A DNA stretch of 64,000 nucleotides from Parabacteroides massiliensis (GCF_900155425.1 NZ_LT700189.1:923787-987786); one strand, 5' to 3'. Shown: positions 7,525-16,876, counted from the stretch's first letter. Notes: a model not told the origin generated them from the letters alone. Program-made: numbers and translations.

Positions 7525-9006
7525 ATGGCAAAAGAGCTGAAAGAACTGACTCCGAGAAGTGTGAACTACTCGCAGTGGTACCAGGATCTGGTGATCAAAG
7601 CGGATCTGGCAGAGAATTCTGCAGTACGCGGCTGTATGGTGATCAAGCCCTACGGATATGCAATTTGGGAAAAAATGCAACGTATCCTCGACGATATGTT
7701 CAAGGAAACAGGTCACGTAAACGCTTACTTCCCCTTGCTGATCCCGAAATCATTCCTGAGCAAGGAAGCCGAACATGTGGAAGGCTTCGCCAAAGAATGT
7801 GCCGTTGTAACGCACTATCGTTTGAAAACAAACCACGACGGCACAGGTGTCGTGGTCGATCCGGCCGCCAAGCTGGAAGAAGAGCTGATTATCCGTCCGA
7901 CTTCCGAGACAATTATCTGGAACACCTATCGCAACTGGATACAGTCTTACCGCGACCTGCCTATTCTTTGCAACCAATGGGCAAACGTGATGCGTTGGGA
8001 AATGCGTACGCGCCTCTTCCTCCGTACCGCTGAATTCCTGTGGCAGGAAGGACACACCGCCCACGCGACACGCGAAGAAGCTGAAATCGAAGCAAAGAAG
8101 ATGCAGGGAGTATATGCTGATTTTGCCGAGAACTATATGGCGATGCCGGTCATCAAAGGTGTCAAGTCTGCAAGCGAACGTTTCGCCGGTGCATTGGACA
8201 CCTACACGATCGAAGCGATGATGCAGGACGGAAAAGCACTGCAAGCCGGGACCTCCCACTTCTTGGGACAGAACTTCGGCAAGGCATTCGACGTCACCTT
8301 CATCGACAAGAACGGAAAGAGCGACTACGCCTGGGCCACTTCCTGGGGAGTTTCAACCCGCCTGATCGGCGCCCTGATCATGTCCCACTCCGACGATAAC
8401 GGACTGGTATTGCCTCCCCACCTCGCTCCTATCCAGGTGGTAATCATCCCGATCTACCGCAGTGCAGAGCAACTGGCGCAGATCAGCGAGAAGGTAAACG
8501 GCATCGTTACCAAACTGAAAGCGCTGGGCATCTCCGTCAAATTTGACGACGCCGACAACAAGAAACCGGGATGGAAATTCGCCGAATACGAACTGAAAGG
8601 CGTTCCTGTCCGTCTGGCAATGGGCGGGCGCGACCTGGAGAACAACACGATCGAAGTGATGCGTCGCGACACACTGGAAAAAGAAACCGTGACTTGCGAC
8701 AACATCGAAACATACGTTCAGAACCTGCTGGAAGAAATCCAGAAGAACATCTTCCAGAAAGCACTCGACCACCGTACGGAAAGAACGATCACGGTCGACA
8801 CCTACGAAGAGTTCAAGGAAAAGATCGAAGAAGGCTACTTCATCATGGCTCACTGGGACGGAACGCCCGAAACGGAAGAGCTGGTGAAGAACGAAACGAA
8901 AGCCACGATCCGTTGCATTCCTTTGGCCGGCGACAAAACTCCGGGCAAATGCATGGTGACCGGCAAACCTTCCGCACAACGCGTATTGTTTGCACGAGCT
9001 TACTAA
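7525..9006 (+). CDS. proS: Prolyl-tRNA synthetase, archaeal/eukaryotic type
   Basis: The 493-residue class II synthetase charges tRNA(Pro) in the cytosol. Motif 2 features ([23 protein letters not shown] and the [26 protein letters not shown] region) mark the eukaryote/archaeal-type ProRS. There is no YbaK-like editing insertion between motifs 2 and 3, unlike the E. coli enzyme. The anticodon-binding domain starts near [12 protein letters not shown] (about 300), and the C-terminal zinc-like domain ends in Ala-Tyr as in many type 3 ProRS. The gene is monocistronic, with a -7 box before it and an inverted-repeat cluster after it. Confidence 0.97.
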   Translation: MAKELKELTPRSVNYSQWYQDLVIKADLAENSAVRGCMVIKPYGYAIWEKMQRILDDMFKETGHVNAYFPLLIPKSFLSKEAEHVEGFAKECAVVTHYRLKTNHDGTGVVVDPAAKLEEELIIRPTSETIIWNTYRNWIQSYRDLPILCNQWANVMRWEMRTRLFLRTAEFLWQEGHTAHATREEAEIEAKKMQGVYADFAENYMAMPVIKGVKSASERFAGALDTYTIEAMMQDGKALQAGTSHFLGQNFGKAFDVTFIDKNGKSDYAWATSWGVSTRLIGALIMSHSDDNGLVLPPHLAPIQVVIIPIYRSAEQLAQISEKVNGIVTKLKALGISVKFDDADNKKPGWKFAEYELKGVPVRLAMGGRDLENNTIEVMRRDTLEKETVTCDNIETYVQNLLEEIQKNIFQKALDHRTERTITVDTYEEFKEKIEEGYFIMAHWDGTPETEELVKNETKATIRCIPLAGDKTPGKCMVTGKPSAQRVLFARAY

Positions 9007-9033
9007 GCCGCCCGAACCCGCACACATACGAAA

Positions 9034-9113
9034 GAAACAAAAATTCCATCGGCCTGAAACTCTTGTTCCACGTCGATGGAATTTTTGTTTCATGCCGATG
9101 GAATTTTTGTTTC
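9034..9113. repeat. Four-unit inverted/direct repeat of 22-bp period after proS
   Basis: An 18-19 nt unit reading GAAAC(5 nt)TTCCA occurs forward at 9034-9052 and, degenerate, from 9056. It then occurs in reverse at 9074-9091 and 9096-9113. Both pairs are offset by 22 bp. The 9034/9074 pair forms an 18-bp stem that can act as the proS terminator, and the 9096 arm is an alternative partner. Confidence 0.75.
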
Positions 9114-9133
9114 CCGCCTATCATTTTTTTATT

Positions 9134-9141
9134 TATCTTTG
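9134..9141 (+). promoter_or_regulatory. -7 box (TATCTTTG) of the ATPase-DUF4435 gene
   Basis: The consensus box lies 28 nt before ATG 9169, and the open frame upstream of that point crosses the proS-side repeats. This fixes the start at 9169. Confidence 0.65.
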
Positions 9142-9168
9142 GCAAACGAACGAATCGAAAGACTTGTT

Positions 9169-10728
9169 ATGGATTTAATTCTACCAACCAATCAAAATAC
9201 TTCAGCACCCGTAACCCTCGACACGAAAGTGCTGGTCGTAATCGGGGCTAACGGAGCCGGCAAAAGCTCCTTCGGCAGAGACCTGCACCAACGCTATGCC
9301 GGACAAAGCGCATGGATATCCGGAATGCACTCCCTCTTCCTCAGCAGCGATGACAACAAGGCTCCGGCGGACGGCAACGAGCTGGCACGGCTTCAGTCCA
9401 TGATTGCGGAACGGCTTTTCATGCCGCGCATGTCAGAATACGAAAAACTGATCCTGCACCTGCAAACGGAAGAATTCGAAGCCGCCGTCCAATATAAGGA
9501 AGAGAGCAAACAGACACACGGCCTATTGCCGCCTGTCACCAAGATAGACCGCATCCAGACGATCTGGGAAAAGATGTTCCCGCACAACCGCCTGGTACGC
9601 AAATCGGGCTTTATCGAACTGGCTTCCACCTGTATCAATGGAGATTCTTATACGGCCGGCCGGATGAGCGACGGCGAAAAACTGGTATTCTACCTGATCG
9701 GAGCCGTGCTTTGTGCTCAGGAAAATGCATTGCTAATCATCGAAGAGCCGGAAGTCCTGCTGCACGACTCCATCAAAAATGCTTTATGGGACGAGATAGA
9801 AGCCATGCGCCCGGATTGCACGTATGTGTATCTGACGCACGACATCGACTTTGCCGCCTCACGCGATAACAGCAAGCGCCTCTGGATACGCTCTTACAAC
9901 GGGGACGACCGGATATGGGACTACGAACTGATCGAAAACAACGACAGTTTCCCGGAAGAGGTCTATATGGAAATCCTGGGCAGCCGCAAACCGATCCTCT
10001 TTATCGAAGGAACCGACTCCAACAGCATAGACAGCCGCCTCTATCCGCTTATCTTCCCGGACTATAAGGTAAAACCGATGGGTGGTTGCCAGAAAGTCAT
10101 CGAGACGACAAAGGCTTTCGCCCAGTTGAAAGATTTCCATACGCTGGATTCCAAAGGGATCGTCGACCGCGACCGCCGCACGGATGGGGAAATAGCTTAC
10201 CTGCGCGAACAACACATCTACGTTCCCGATGTGGCCGAAGTGGAAAACCTGCTGATGCTGGAGCCGGTTATCAAGACCGTCGCCGCCCGCCTGATGAAAG
10301 ACCCCGAACAGGTCTTCAACCAAGTCAAAGAAAACGTGATCAGACTTTTCCTGAAAGATCTCGAAAGCCAGGTTTTGCTTCATGCCCGCCACCGCGTACA
10401 GAAAAAACTGGAAACGGCTCTGAACCGGAAAATGAGCACGGTAGACGAACTGAGCGAACACGTGGAAAGCATCCGCGAAACCGTGCATGTGGACGAAATA
10501 TATACGGGAATCAAAGACAAATTCATCCAGTTTGCCGAAACAGGCGACTACAAAAACATTCTTCGTGTCTACAACCAGAAAGGGATGCTGCCCCAATCGC
10601 AACTATGCAAATACTGCGGCATCAGCAATAAAGAGAGCTATCTAAACCTCATCCTCTCTATTTTGAAAGAAAACAGAGAAGATGCCGAGATCATCCGGAC
10701 TTCCATCAAAGAATGTTTAGGAACATAA
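9169..10728 (+). CDS. AAA/ABC-type ATPase fused to DUF4435 (PARIS AriA-AriB-like)
   Basis: The 519-residue protein has two parts. Residues 20-260 form an OLD/AAA_15-like ATPase: Walker A GANGAGKS (26-33), ABC-type signature SDGEK (167-171), Walker B LLIIEEPE (188-195) and switch His in YLTHD (224). Residues 270-365 match DUF4435, a TOPRIM-like nuclease fold, with FIEG (Glu280) and a D-x-D pair (Asp333, Asp335). The rest is helical with a CKYC pair near 478. In the known PARIS anti-phage system the AriA ATPase holds an AriB DUF4435 toxin until triggered, and merged forms are known. A defence role here is inference from this architecture. It is a lone gene with its own promoter, not in a visible defence island. 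Confidence 0.75.
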   Translation: MDLILPTNQNTSAPVTLDTKVLVVIGANGAGKSSFGRDLHQRYAGQSAWISGMHSLFLSSDDNKAPADGNELARLQSMIAERLFMPRMSEYEKLILHLQTEEFEAAVQYKEESKQTHGLLPPVTKIDRIQTIWEKMFPHNRLVRKSGFIELASTCINGDSYTAGRMSDGEKLVFYLIGAVLCAQENALLIIEEPEVLLHDSIKNALWDEIEAMRPDCTYVYLTHDIDFAASRDNSKRLWIRSYNGDDRIWDYELIENNDSFPEEVYMEILGSRKPILFIEGTDSNSIDSRLYPLIFPDYKVKPMGGCQKVIETTKAFAQLKDFHTLDSKGIVDRDRRTDGEIAYLREQHIYVPDVAEVENLLMLEPVIKTVAARLMKDPEQVFNQVKENVIRLFLKDLESQVLLHARHRVQKKLETALNRKMSTVDELSEHVESIRETVHVDEIYTGIKDKFIQFAETGDYKNILRVYNQKGMLPQSQLCKYCGISNKESYLNLILSILKENREDAEIIRTSIKECLGT

Positions 10729-10832
10729 AAAAGTTTCCTGAAATGAAGAAAAAGTCCGTAAAAAGTCGTTCTTTTGCACTCTAAATTAAAATAAATATAA
10801 TGAGGGGTGAAAGCTCCTTACCTATTTAAACT

Positions 10833-12599
10833 ATGCGTACACCTACTCTTCAATATCTTTATCTGCAAAAGCCGGTAACGATGGTTATTGTCATTTGCAT
10901 AATATCGGTCCTTCCCTGGATCGGGATGGGAGATTTTTCAACCAAAGGAGAACCTCGCGAAGCAGCGGTTGCCGTCTCCATGCTCGAAACCGGCAATTGG
11001 GTTTTACCACAGGTCTATGCGGACGAATTTGCATACAAGCCGCCGTTGGCACATTGGCTGATGGCTGCCGCCTCTTTGCCGCAGGGCTATGTCTCCGAGT
11101 TCACTTCGCGGTTACCGTCTGCACTGGCCTTTATCATGCTGATCGGGTTCACGCTGGTTTTCTTCGGCAAACGTTTGCGCTTCCAACAGGCATTCATAGC
11201 CACGCTATTGCTCATCACCTGTATAGAGATTCACCGGGCAGCCATGACCACACGTGTGGATATGCTGCTGACAACCTTTATCGTGATCGGGCTTTATCAG
11301 CTATACCGATGGGAAGACAAACTGGAGCTGAAAGGAGTGCCGATCGCCATTCCGGCCTTATTGGGATGTGCCGTACTGACGAAAGGGCCTGTGGGTGTCG
11401 TCCTGCCGCTGTTTGTCTTCGGCGTCTATTTGCTGATGCTTCGTAAATACTCTTATTTGGTGATATTCAAAGCGCTTCTTTACGCCGGCATTTCGTCTAT
11501 GTTTCTGCCCCTATTGTGGTATGTCGCTGCCTGGAAACAGGGAGGCGATGCATTCCTGAATGTGGTGCTGGCAGAGAATTTCGGACGTTTCTTCCACCTC
11601 AGCACGCCTGAAATCCACTACAATTTAGGGCATGAAAACGGAGTCTGGTACAACTTCATGACATTGGCTGCGGGATTTGTCCCCTGGACGATCTTCTTCT
11701 TTTTCTCTTTATTCGGACTGAAACTGCACAAACCGGAAAAGCCGCTGAAAGAGACATTGGCCGGCATCTGGAATAGCATCCGGTCGATGGAAAAAGAGAA
11801 ACTGTTCAGCCTGGTAGCATTGGTTTGCATCATTTTCTTCTATTCGATACCTTCCAGCAAACGAAGCGTATATCTGATGCCGGCTTATCCGTTCATTGCT
11901 ATTTTTCTGGCTCAATATACCTTATATATCACAGAATACCGGACGAAGGTAACCCGCGTGTTCGCTGCTTTCATGGCTTCCGTCACGGCCGTCGTCGTGA
12001 TAGCCGTCGGCCTGACGATGGCCGGAGCTATCGATCCTGCCAGGATTGCAAGCCAGTACACAAGCCGCCAATCGACATTGGAAATGGTCGGGTTGGTTTC
12101 GAATATGTTCGCTCATCCCTGCGGGCTGACAATCTGCATCCTGACAGTCCTTTTGGCGATTCTGGCGACTGTCTACTATCAGATGTTCAAGAAGATCAAC
12201 ATCAAGATCCTGTATGCGACGATAGCATTGTCCTTTGCCATTAACTTGCTGATCGACGGTGTTGTCATGCGCGGTATACGCCAGGGAAGTTCCGCCCGTC
12301 CGTTTGCCGAACAGGTTCAGAAAGAATATCAGTTGGACGAAATGAATATGTATGTGATGAACGACCTGAAGACATACACCAATCTTTATGGGCTGAACTT
12401 CTATTTAGGTAACAAATTCCATAACTTCGGACAGGAGCAGCCGGTGAGTGGTTTTATGTTCTGCACGGTGAAAGACTTGGATACGATCCAAAAAAATTAT
12501 GGAGATAAGTACACCTTCAGTCTACTTACCTCCACAAAGAATGTTATAGCCGACGTACGTCAAAGGATCGTACTGTGCAGCTTCTCACAAAACGAATAA
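10833..12599 (+). CDS. ArnT/PMT-family membrane glycosyltransferase
   Basis: The 588-residue protein has about 12 hydrophobic segments and the N-terminal periplasmic-loop motif FSTKGEPREA (about 33-42). That motif is the acidic GEPR signature of undecaprenyl-phosphate-sugar-dependent glycosyltransferases (ArnT, GT83/GT39 superfamily). These enzymes transfer a sugar from a polyprenyl carrier to lipid A or protein on the outer face of the inner membrane. A soluble C-terminal part (about 480-588) follows the last membrane helix, as in ArnT. The acceptor is not known; lipid A modification is a guess by family. It is monocistronic and convergent with the next gene, whose stop is adjacent. Confidence 0.85.
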   Translation: MRTPTLQYLYLQKPVTMVIVICIISVLPWIGMGDFSTKGEPREAAVAVSMLETGNWVLPQVYADEFAYKPPLAHWLMAAASLPQGYVSEFTSRLPSALAFIMLIGFTLVFFGKRLRFQQAFIATLLLITCIEIHRAAMTTRVDMLLTTFIVIGLYQLYRWEDKLELKGVPIAIPALLGCAVLTKGPVGVVLPLFVFGVYLLMLRKYSYLVIFKALLYAGISSMFLPLLWYVAAWKQGGDAFLNVVLAENFGRFFHLSTPEIHYNLGHENGVWYNFMTLAAGFVPWTIFFFFSLFGLKLHKPEKPLKETLAGIWNSIRSMEKEKLFSLVALVCIIFFYSIPSSKRSVYLMPAYPFIAIFLAQYTLYITEYRTKVTRVFAAFMASVTAVVVIAVGLTMAGAIDPARIASQYTSRQSTLEMVGLVSNMFAHPCGLTICILTVLLAILATVYYQMFKKINIKILYATIALSFAINLLIDGVVMRGIRQGSSARPFAEQVQKEYQLDEMNMYVMNDLKTYTNLYGLNFYLGNKFHNFGQEQPVSGFMFCTVKDLDTIQKNYGDKYTFSLLTSTKNVIADVRQRIVLCSFSQNE

Positions 12600-13946
12600 T
12601 CAATATTTAAAGACTTTGCCGCCGGCAAGCACTTCTTGCCTTGTTTCATCGAATGTGGCTTTCTCGCCTGTCCGAAGAGACGCCGTGCACATGATGTTGG
12701 CAATGGAATGGTTGTAGCCGGCCTCTACCGGAGCGTTCGGTTGACGACGGCTCTTCACGCATTCCATCCAGTTACGCATATGCAGGTTTGTCATCGGGTC
12801 GGCTCCTGTATTGGAACCGGTTTCCGCCTTGATAGAAGGCAATTCGAATTCTTCCAACAGATTCGGCTGCATTCCCATTTCATCCGCGAAACGTTTGGTC
12901 AGACCGCCTTCCGATGTCACTTTATTCGTATCCAGATTCAACGTCCCGCCATTGGAGAAGTACAATTCTTTTGTCCCGCCGGCCGAGTTATGCATACGGG
13001 AAGAATAGACAACCTGGAAATTCTGCGTACCGTCGGGCGTACCGTAATCGAACACTGCCGTCATCGTATCGTAGCTGCGGCGTCCGTCATTCCATTGGTA
13101 AATGCCACCGTTGGCAGCAACGCTGCGCGGGTGGTTGCAGCCGGTAAACCAATGTACCGTATCGATCTGATGCGACATCCACTGGCCGGGAATACCGGAA
13201 GAATACGGCCAGAACAGGCGGTATTCCAAATATTTGCGCGGATCCCACTCTTCGTACGGACGGTTCAGCAGGAAGCGCTTCCAGTCCGTATCCTTCTCGA
13301 AACATTGTGCAACCAAAGCCGGACGACGCCAGCGTCCGGGTTGGTTGACGTTCCAGCACATCTCCACCATCGTGATCTTGCCGAACTTTCCGGAACGGAT
13401 AAAGTCGTTGGCGGCATGGTAGTTCGGAGCCGAACGGCGTTGGGAACCAATCTGCACGATCTTTCCACTTTCCAACACGGCTTTACGGGCGGCACGGGCA
13501 TCCTCCATCGTTTCAGCAAAAGGTTTTTCGACATAGGCATCGCATCCGGCTTTGACAGCTTCGATACAATGCAGAGCGTGCTGGAAATCGGCAGTGGCAA
13601 CGATCACCGCATCGCACATCTTGGCGTCATACAGCTCTTCGTTGTTACGGAATGCTTTCACCTTCTTTCCATATTTCTCCTGAAAGAAAGCAACACCTTC
13701 TTCTCTGCGTCGTTTCCAAATGTCGGAAATAGCGACAATTTCAAATCCCAACCCATCGGCACAAGCCATAAAAGCCGGAATCAGAGAATGGCGGGCACGA
13801 TCTGAAAAACCGACAATGCCCACACGGATCTTCTCGTTCGCCCCCCTTATGCCGGCATAACTTTCAGAACTGAAGCCTAATCCGCCAATCGTCAGACCGG
13901 CGGCGCCCAAGGCACTGTGTTTGAGGAAATCTCTACGTGTTGTCAT
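12600..13946 (-). CDS. Tat-exported Gfo/Idh/MocA oxidoreductase
   Basis: The 448-residue NAD(P)-dependent oxidoreductase begins with a twin-arginine signal (TTRRDFLKHSALGAAGL). A Rossmann domain follows (VGIVGFSDRAR), then the family motif VEKPFAETMEDA and the C-terminal alpha/beta domain. It is secreted already folded, with bound cofactor. Many Bacteroidetes members act on sugars, oxidising C3 or using an internal NAD redox cycle. It lies 22 nt downstream of the DUF1080 lipoprotein gene on the same strand, a pairing seen in 3-keto-glycoside pathways. The substrate is unassigned; GH109 activity is possible but the motif set does not settle it. Confidence 0.85.
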   Translation of the reverse strand: MTTRRDFLKHSALGAAGLTIGGLGFSSESYAGIRGANEKIRVGIVGFSDRARHSLIPAFMACADGLGFEIVAISDIWKRRREEGVAFFQEKYGKKVKAFRNNEELYDAKMCDAVIVATADFQHALHCIEAVKAGCDAYVEKPFAETMEDARAARKAVLESGKIVQIGSQRRSAPNYHAANDFIRSGKFGKITMVEMCWNVNQPGRWRRPALVAQCFEKDTDWKRFLLNRPYEEWDPRKYLEYRLFWPYSSGIPGQWMSHQIDTVHWFTGCNHPRSVAANGGIYQWNDGRRSYDTMTAVFDYGTPDGTQNFQVVYSSRMHNSAGGTKELYFSNGGTLNLDTNKVTSEGGLTKRFADEMGMQPNLLEEFELPSIKAETGSNTGADPMTNLHMRNWMECVKSRRQPNAPVEAGYNHSIANIMCTASLRTGEKATFDETRQEVLAGGKVFKY

Positions 13947-13968
13947 GGTTCCTTTTTTTGTTAGTTAA

Positions 13969-15348
13969 CTACTTGAGTTCTCTGATTTTGATATTCCGGA
14001 AAGAAACTTCGTCCCAGTGATCCTGCAAAAGGATATGACCTTTTTCTGCTGTACCGAACGGTCCGAATTCAGCATATTCATTCTTCGCGAATTTGCTGCC
14101 TTTCACCAATTCCAGGAAGGCATCCGAAGCCCAATCATATTCAACGGTCTTAAAGCCGTTCATCCAATGTTCGACGTGTTTGTTGGGGAATACTTTGATA
14201 ACACCCTTGTTCCACTGCCCGACGCCATTGAAACGTTTGTTTTTCGCAGGGATAATATCATACAGGCTGGAAACCGTACGGCTGCCGGGATAAGTCGTGT
14301 ACAATTTAGCATCCGGATGCTTGCTGTCGTCCAATACCTGATATTCCGGACCGATCACAAAACCTTTACGCTTTTCGCTTTCCTGGATCAAATACTTCAC
14401 ACCGCTGTTTGCACCTTCCGTCAATTTGAATTCGAAGCTCAATTCAAATGCGCCAAACTCATCGACCGTCAGGATATCACCTCCTCTTTTGCCTTCCGGA
14501 CCGCCATTCTTCATAACAGTCAGTTCGCCATTTTCAATCTTCCAACCGTTTTCGGGGAATGCTTCCTGTCCGGCCCCACGCCAGCCGTTAGAGGTCTTGC
14601 CATCGAACAGCAGTTTCCATCCGGCAGCCTTTTCTGTTTCTGTCAGCGTATTCGGAATGCAGTTCACTTCCGGAGCCAACTGCCCTTGCATACGTTCGGC
14701 TTCCAGGTTTTCTGTCTTGATACGGATGTTGCGCCACCAGATTTCCTTGCCTTCTTTAGACTGGTCTTTGCCGATTCCATGAACCTGGAAAGCGATAAAG
14801 CCTTCCGGTGTCATATCGTCTACCAAGTTGGCAGTATTCACACCGTTCAACCAGATACGGATGCTGCTGCCGATGGCTTCAATACGATACTTGTTCCAAT
14901 CATCTCTTTTGTAAGCGGCACGGCCTGCTTCATTATCCGTCAGAGGAACCAGCCAGCCACGACGGGCTTCGTCATAAACGCCTCCGCTCCAGGCACGGTC
15001 GGACGGGTCAATTTCACACTGGTAGCCATGTACACGCCCATCCTTATAATCCGGCCGGCTTTCGCTACGGAATTGTACTCCGGAATTCAAGCTCGGATCA
15101 CACTTTACTTCAAATTCAAGGATGAAGTCACCATAAACCTGCTCGGTTGCCATAAAACTATTCGGCTGCCCGGAAACGGATTTACCGACCATACAACCGT
15201 CTTCCACACGGTAAGGAGCTTCTCCGTTCAACTGCTTGAAGCCGGTAAAATCCTTACCATTAAACAACTTCTGCCATCCGTCGTTTGGTTGGCAGGCACC
15301 ACACAGCAAAGTCAGAGACAAAGCCGCTAATTTTAAATACGCTTTCAT
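13969..15348 (-). CDS. Lipoprotein with two DUF1080 (3-keto-disaccharide hydrolase) domains
   Basis: The 459-residue protein has a lipoprotein signal (LLCGAC, Cys at about 19) and two concanavalin-like DUF1080 domains. The first (about 25-215) starts at WQKLFNGKDFTGF and the second (about 240-457) at WKLLFDGKTSNGW. Both contain the GVQFRSE/GVKYLIQE strand. DUF1080 proteins of Bacteroides are known to cleave 3-keto-glycosides made by partner oxidoreductases. The downstream Tat-exported Gfo/Idh/MocA gene is a plausible partner. It probably acts at the periplasm or cell surface. A -7 box at 15413-15420 starts the operon. Confidence 0.85.
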   Translation of the reverse strand: MKAYLKLAALSLTLLCGACQPNDGWQKLFNGKDFTGFKQLNGEAPYRVEDGCMVGKSVSGQPNSFMATEQVYGDFILEFEVKCDPSLNSGVQFRSESRPDYKDGRVHGYQCEIDPSDRAWSGGVYDEARRGWLVPLTDNEAGRAAYKRDDWNKYRIEAIGSSIRIWLNGVNTANLVDDMTPEGFIAFQVHGIGKDQSKEGKEIWWRNIRIKTENLEAERMQGQLAPEVNCIPNTLTETEKAAGWKLLFDGKTSNGWRGAGQEAFPENGWKIENGELTVMKNGGPEGKRGGDILTVDEFGAFELSFEFKLTEGANSGVKYLIQESEKRKGFVIGPEYQVLDDSKHPDAKLYTTYPGSRTVSSLYDIIPAKNKRFNGVGQWNKGVIKVFPNKHVEHWMNGFKTVEYDWASDAFLELVKGSKFAKNEYAEFGPFGTAEKGHILLQDHWDEVSFRNIKIRELK

Positions 15349-15412
15349 TTGTTTTTGATACTATATTAGTTAGACAATCAAATTTCCTCCGTTAACAAAA
15401 TGTGTACGTGCA

Positions 15413-15420
15413 CAAAGATA
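15413..15420 (-). promoter_or_regulatory. -7 box (TATCTTTG) of the DUF1080-oxidoreductase operon
   Basis: A reverse-strand consensus lies 65 nt upstream of the start at 15348. Confidence 0.55.
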
Positions 15421-15549
15421 TATGTTTTTATACTTTCACAGCATTAAATCTCAAAAAAATCAATAAAATTCATGGAAAGAACGGTCTTTTTGCCAAAGCA
15501 ATGACAATTATAAAAAAATACATCGTTAGGATTATACCCCGATTAGAAG

Positions 15550-15557
15550 TATCTTTG
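15550..15557 (+). promoter_or_regulatory. -7 box (TATCTTTG) of the HAD gene
   Basis: It lies 32 nt before ATG 15589 and immediately before an in-frame GTG at 15559, which is therefore unlikely to be used. Confidence 0.6.
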
Positions 15558-15588
15558 TGTGCAAATTATTATAAATGAATTTATTGTT

Positions 15589-16233
15589 ATGGAACAACAG
15601 TTAATGAAGACTGCTTTTTTTGATTTCGACGGTGTGGTTGTAGATACTGAACCTATTTACGATATTTACTGGAATGAAGCCGGGGAACGCTATCAGACGG
15701 GAATCCCCAATTTCGCATCATGCATCAAAGGCACAACATTACCCTATATCTTAGATAAGTATTTTTCCGATCGGTCTGAAGAATTTAAAGAAATGGTAAC
15801 CCGCGAATCAATGGAGTTCGAACAAGAAATGCTTTTTCCACCGGTTCCGGGTGCAATGGAGTTTATCCATCTTCTGAAAAGCAAAGGAGTAAAAGTCGGT
15901 CTGGTCACCAGCTCCGACGATGCCAAGCTAAAACGGGCTTTCCGCCTTCTGAAACTCGACAATCTGTTCGACACGGTCGTGAGCGCCGACCGGATCACGA
16001 AAGGCAAACCGGACCCGATGTGTTATTTGCTTGCTGCTTCCGACCTGCATGTATCACCTGCCGATTGTTTGGTATTTGAAGATTCTTTTGCCGGAATACA
16101 GGCCGGAACAAATGCGGGTATGCGGGTTATCGGACTTAGCACGACCAATTCTGAAGAGTCTTTAAAGGACAGAGTCTACCAAGTCATACCCGATTTCAAA
16201 AACATCACGTTCGAAGAATACCTGAAATGGTAG
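15589..16233 (+). CDS. HAD-superfamily phosphatase/phosphomutase, beta-phosphoglucomutase-like
   Basis: The 214-residue protein has the HAD motifs in order: DFDGVVVDTEP (motif I with nucleophile Asp), TSSDD (motif II), GKPDP (motif III Lys) and FEDS (motif IV). The small cap between motifs I and II places it with beta-phosphoglucomutase and sugar-phosphate phosphatases (subfamily IA). Substrate is not predictable. The start at 15589 follows the -7 box; ATG 15604 (MKTAFFDFDG) is an alternative. A symmetrical terminator follows. Confidence 0.85.
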   Translation: MEQQLMKTAFFDFDGVVVDTEPIYDIYWNEAGERYQTGIPNFASCIKGTTLPYILDKYFSDRSEEFKEMVTRESMEFEQEMLFPPVPGAMEFIHLLKSKGVKVGLVTSSDDAKLKRAFRLLKLDNLFDTVVSADRITKGKPDPMCYLLAASDLHVSPADCLVFEDSFAGIQAGTNAGMRVIGLSTTNSEESLKDRVYQVIPDFKNITFEEYLKW

Positions 16234-16272
16234 AACGGGGAGAGAAAACATATTGGCCGTTTAGAAAATAAA

Positions 16273-16300
16273 AAAGGGGATGCGTCGAAACATCCCCTTT
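16273..16300. terminator. Bidirectional terminator
   Basis: Perfect arms AAAGGGGATG and CATCCCCTTT with A and T runs on both sides serve the converging HAD and outer-membrane genes. Confidence 0.85.
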
Positions 16301-16327
16301 CTTCATATATACAAAAACTCGCTTTTC

Positions 16328-16813
16328 TTAGAAATTATATCCGACACGGACAGCCAATGCTGCGGCATCCAAATCCTTTATGATATTATATTTGGCTTCC
16401 ACTCCGACTGAAACACGGTCTGTCGCATACACTTCGCCTCCCAAACCGATATTGGCACCGAAACGGGTTTCGTTAGCACTGGTATGATGACCTAAGTCTG
16501 CTTTCCAAAACGAAAGACTTAAACCTGCCAAAGGATAAAAACCGAACATCTCGCTCAATTTAAACACATAATGAGCATTCATATCAATCGCCCATGCACT
16601 CAGGCCGTCATCCTTTACCAAATAAGTAAGAGATGGAGTCAGACGAAACGCATCTGTTACACAATAACGATAATCAAGGCCGATAGTGGCATTGCCGATA
16701 TCATTAAAATTGTAACCTAAACTGAAACCCAATGAGGATTGCCCTTGCTGCGTCTGCGCGTACGCACCTATACTGAACAGCGTCAGCATCAACATAACAA
16801 TTAATTTTTTCAT
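16328..16813 (-). CDS. Small outer-membrane beta-barrel protein
   Basis: The 161-residue protein has a Sec signal peptide ending SIGAYAQ (about 20). The mature chain of about 140 residues alternates short amphipathic strands and ends in Phe, the outer-membrane insertion signature. The size suits an eight-stranded OmpA/OmpX-like or porin-family barrel. No peptidoglycan-binding domain is present, so it is a barrel only. Function is unknown. The start at MKKLIV is set by the signal peptide and by the -7 box at 16847-16854. Confidence 0.8.
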   Translation of the reverse strand: MKKLIVMLMLTLFSIGAYAQTQQGQSSLGFSLGYNFNDIGNATIGLDYRYCVTDAFRLTPSLTYLVKDDGLSAWAIDMNAHYVFKLSEMFGFYPLAGLSLSFWKADLGHHTSANETRFGANIGLGGEVYATDRVSVGVEAKYNIIKDLDAAALAVRVGYNF

Positions 16814-16846
16814 ACTTTTCCTATTTAGTACAACAATATCTGCCGC

Positions 16847-16854
16847 CAAATATA
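16847..16854 (-). promoter_or_regulatory. -7 box (TATATTTG) of the barrel gene
   Basis: A reverse-strand match lies 34 nt upstream of the start at 16813. Confidence 0.5.
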
Positions 16855-16876
16855 GTATTTTTTCCTATAAAGACAA

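Noticed and set aside
9076-9168. N-terminal extension of the ATPase-DUF4435 protein from an upstream ATG
   Set aside because: This stretch is translation of the 22-bp repeats and lies upstream of the -7 box at 9134-9141, so it would not be in the mRNA.
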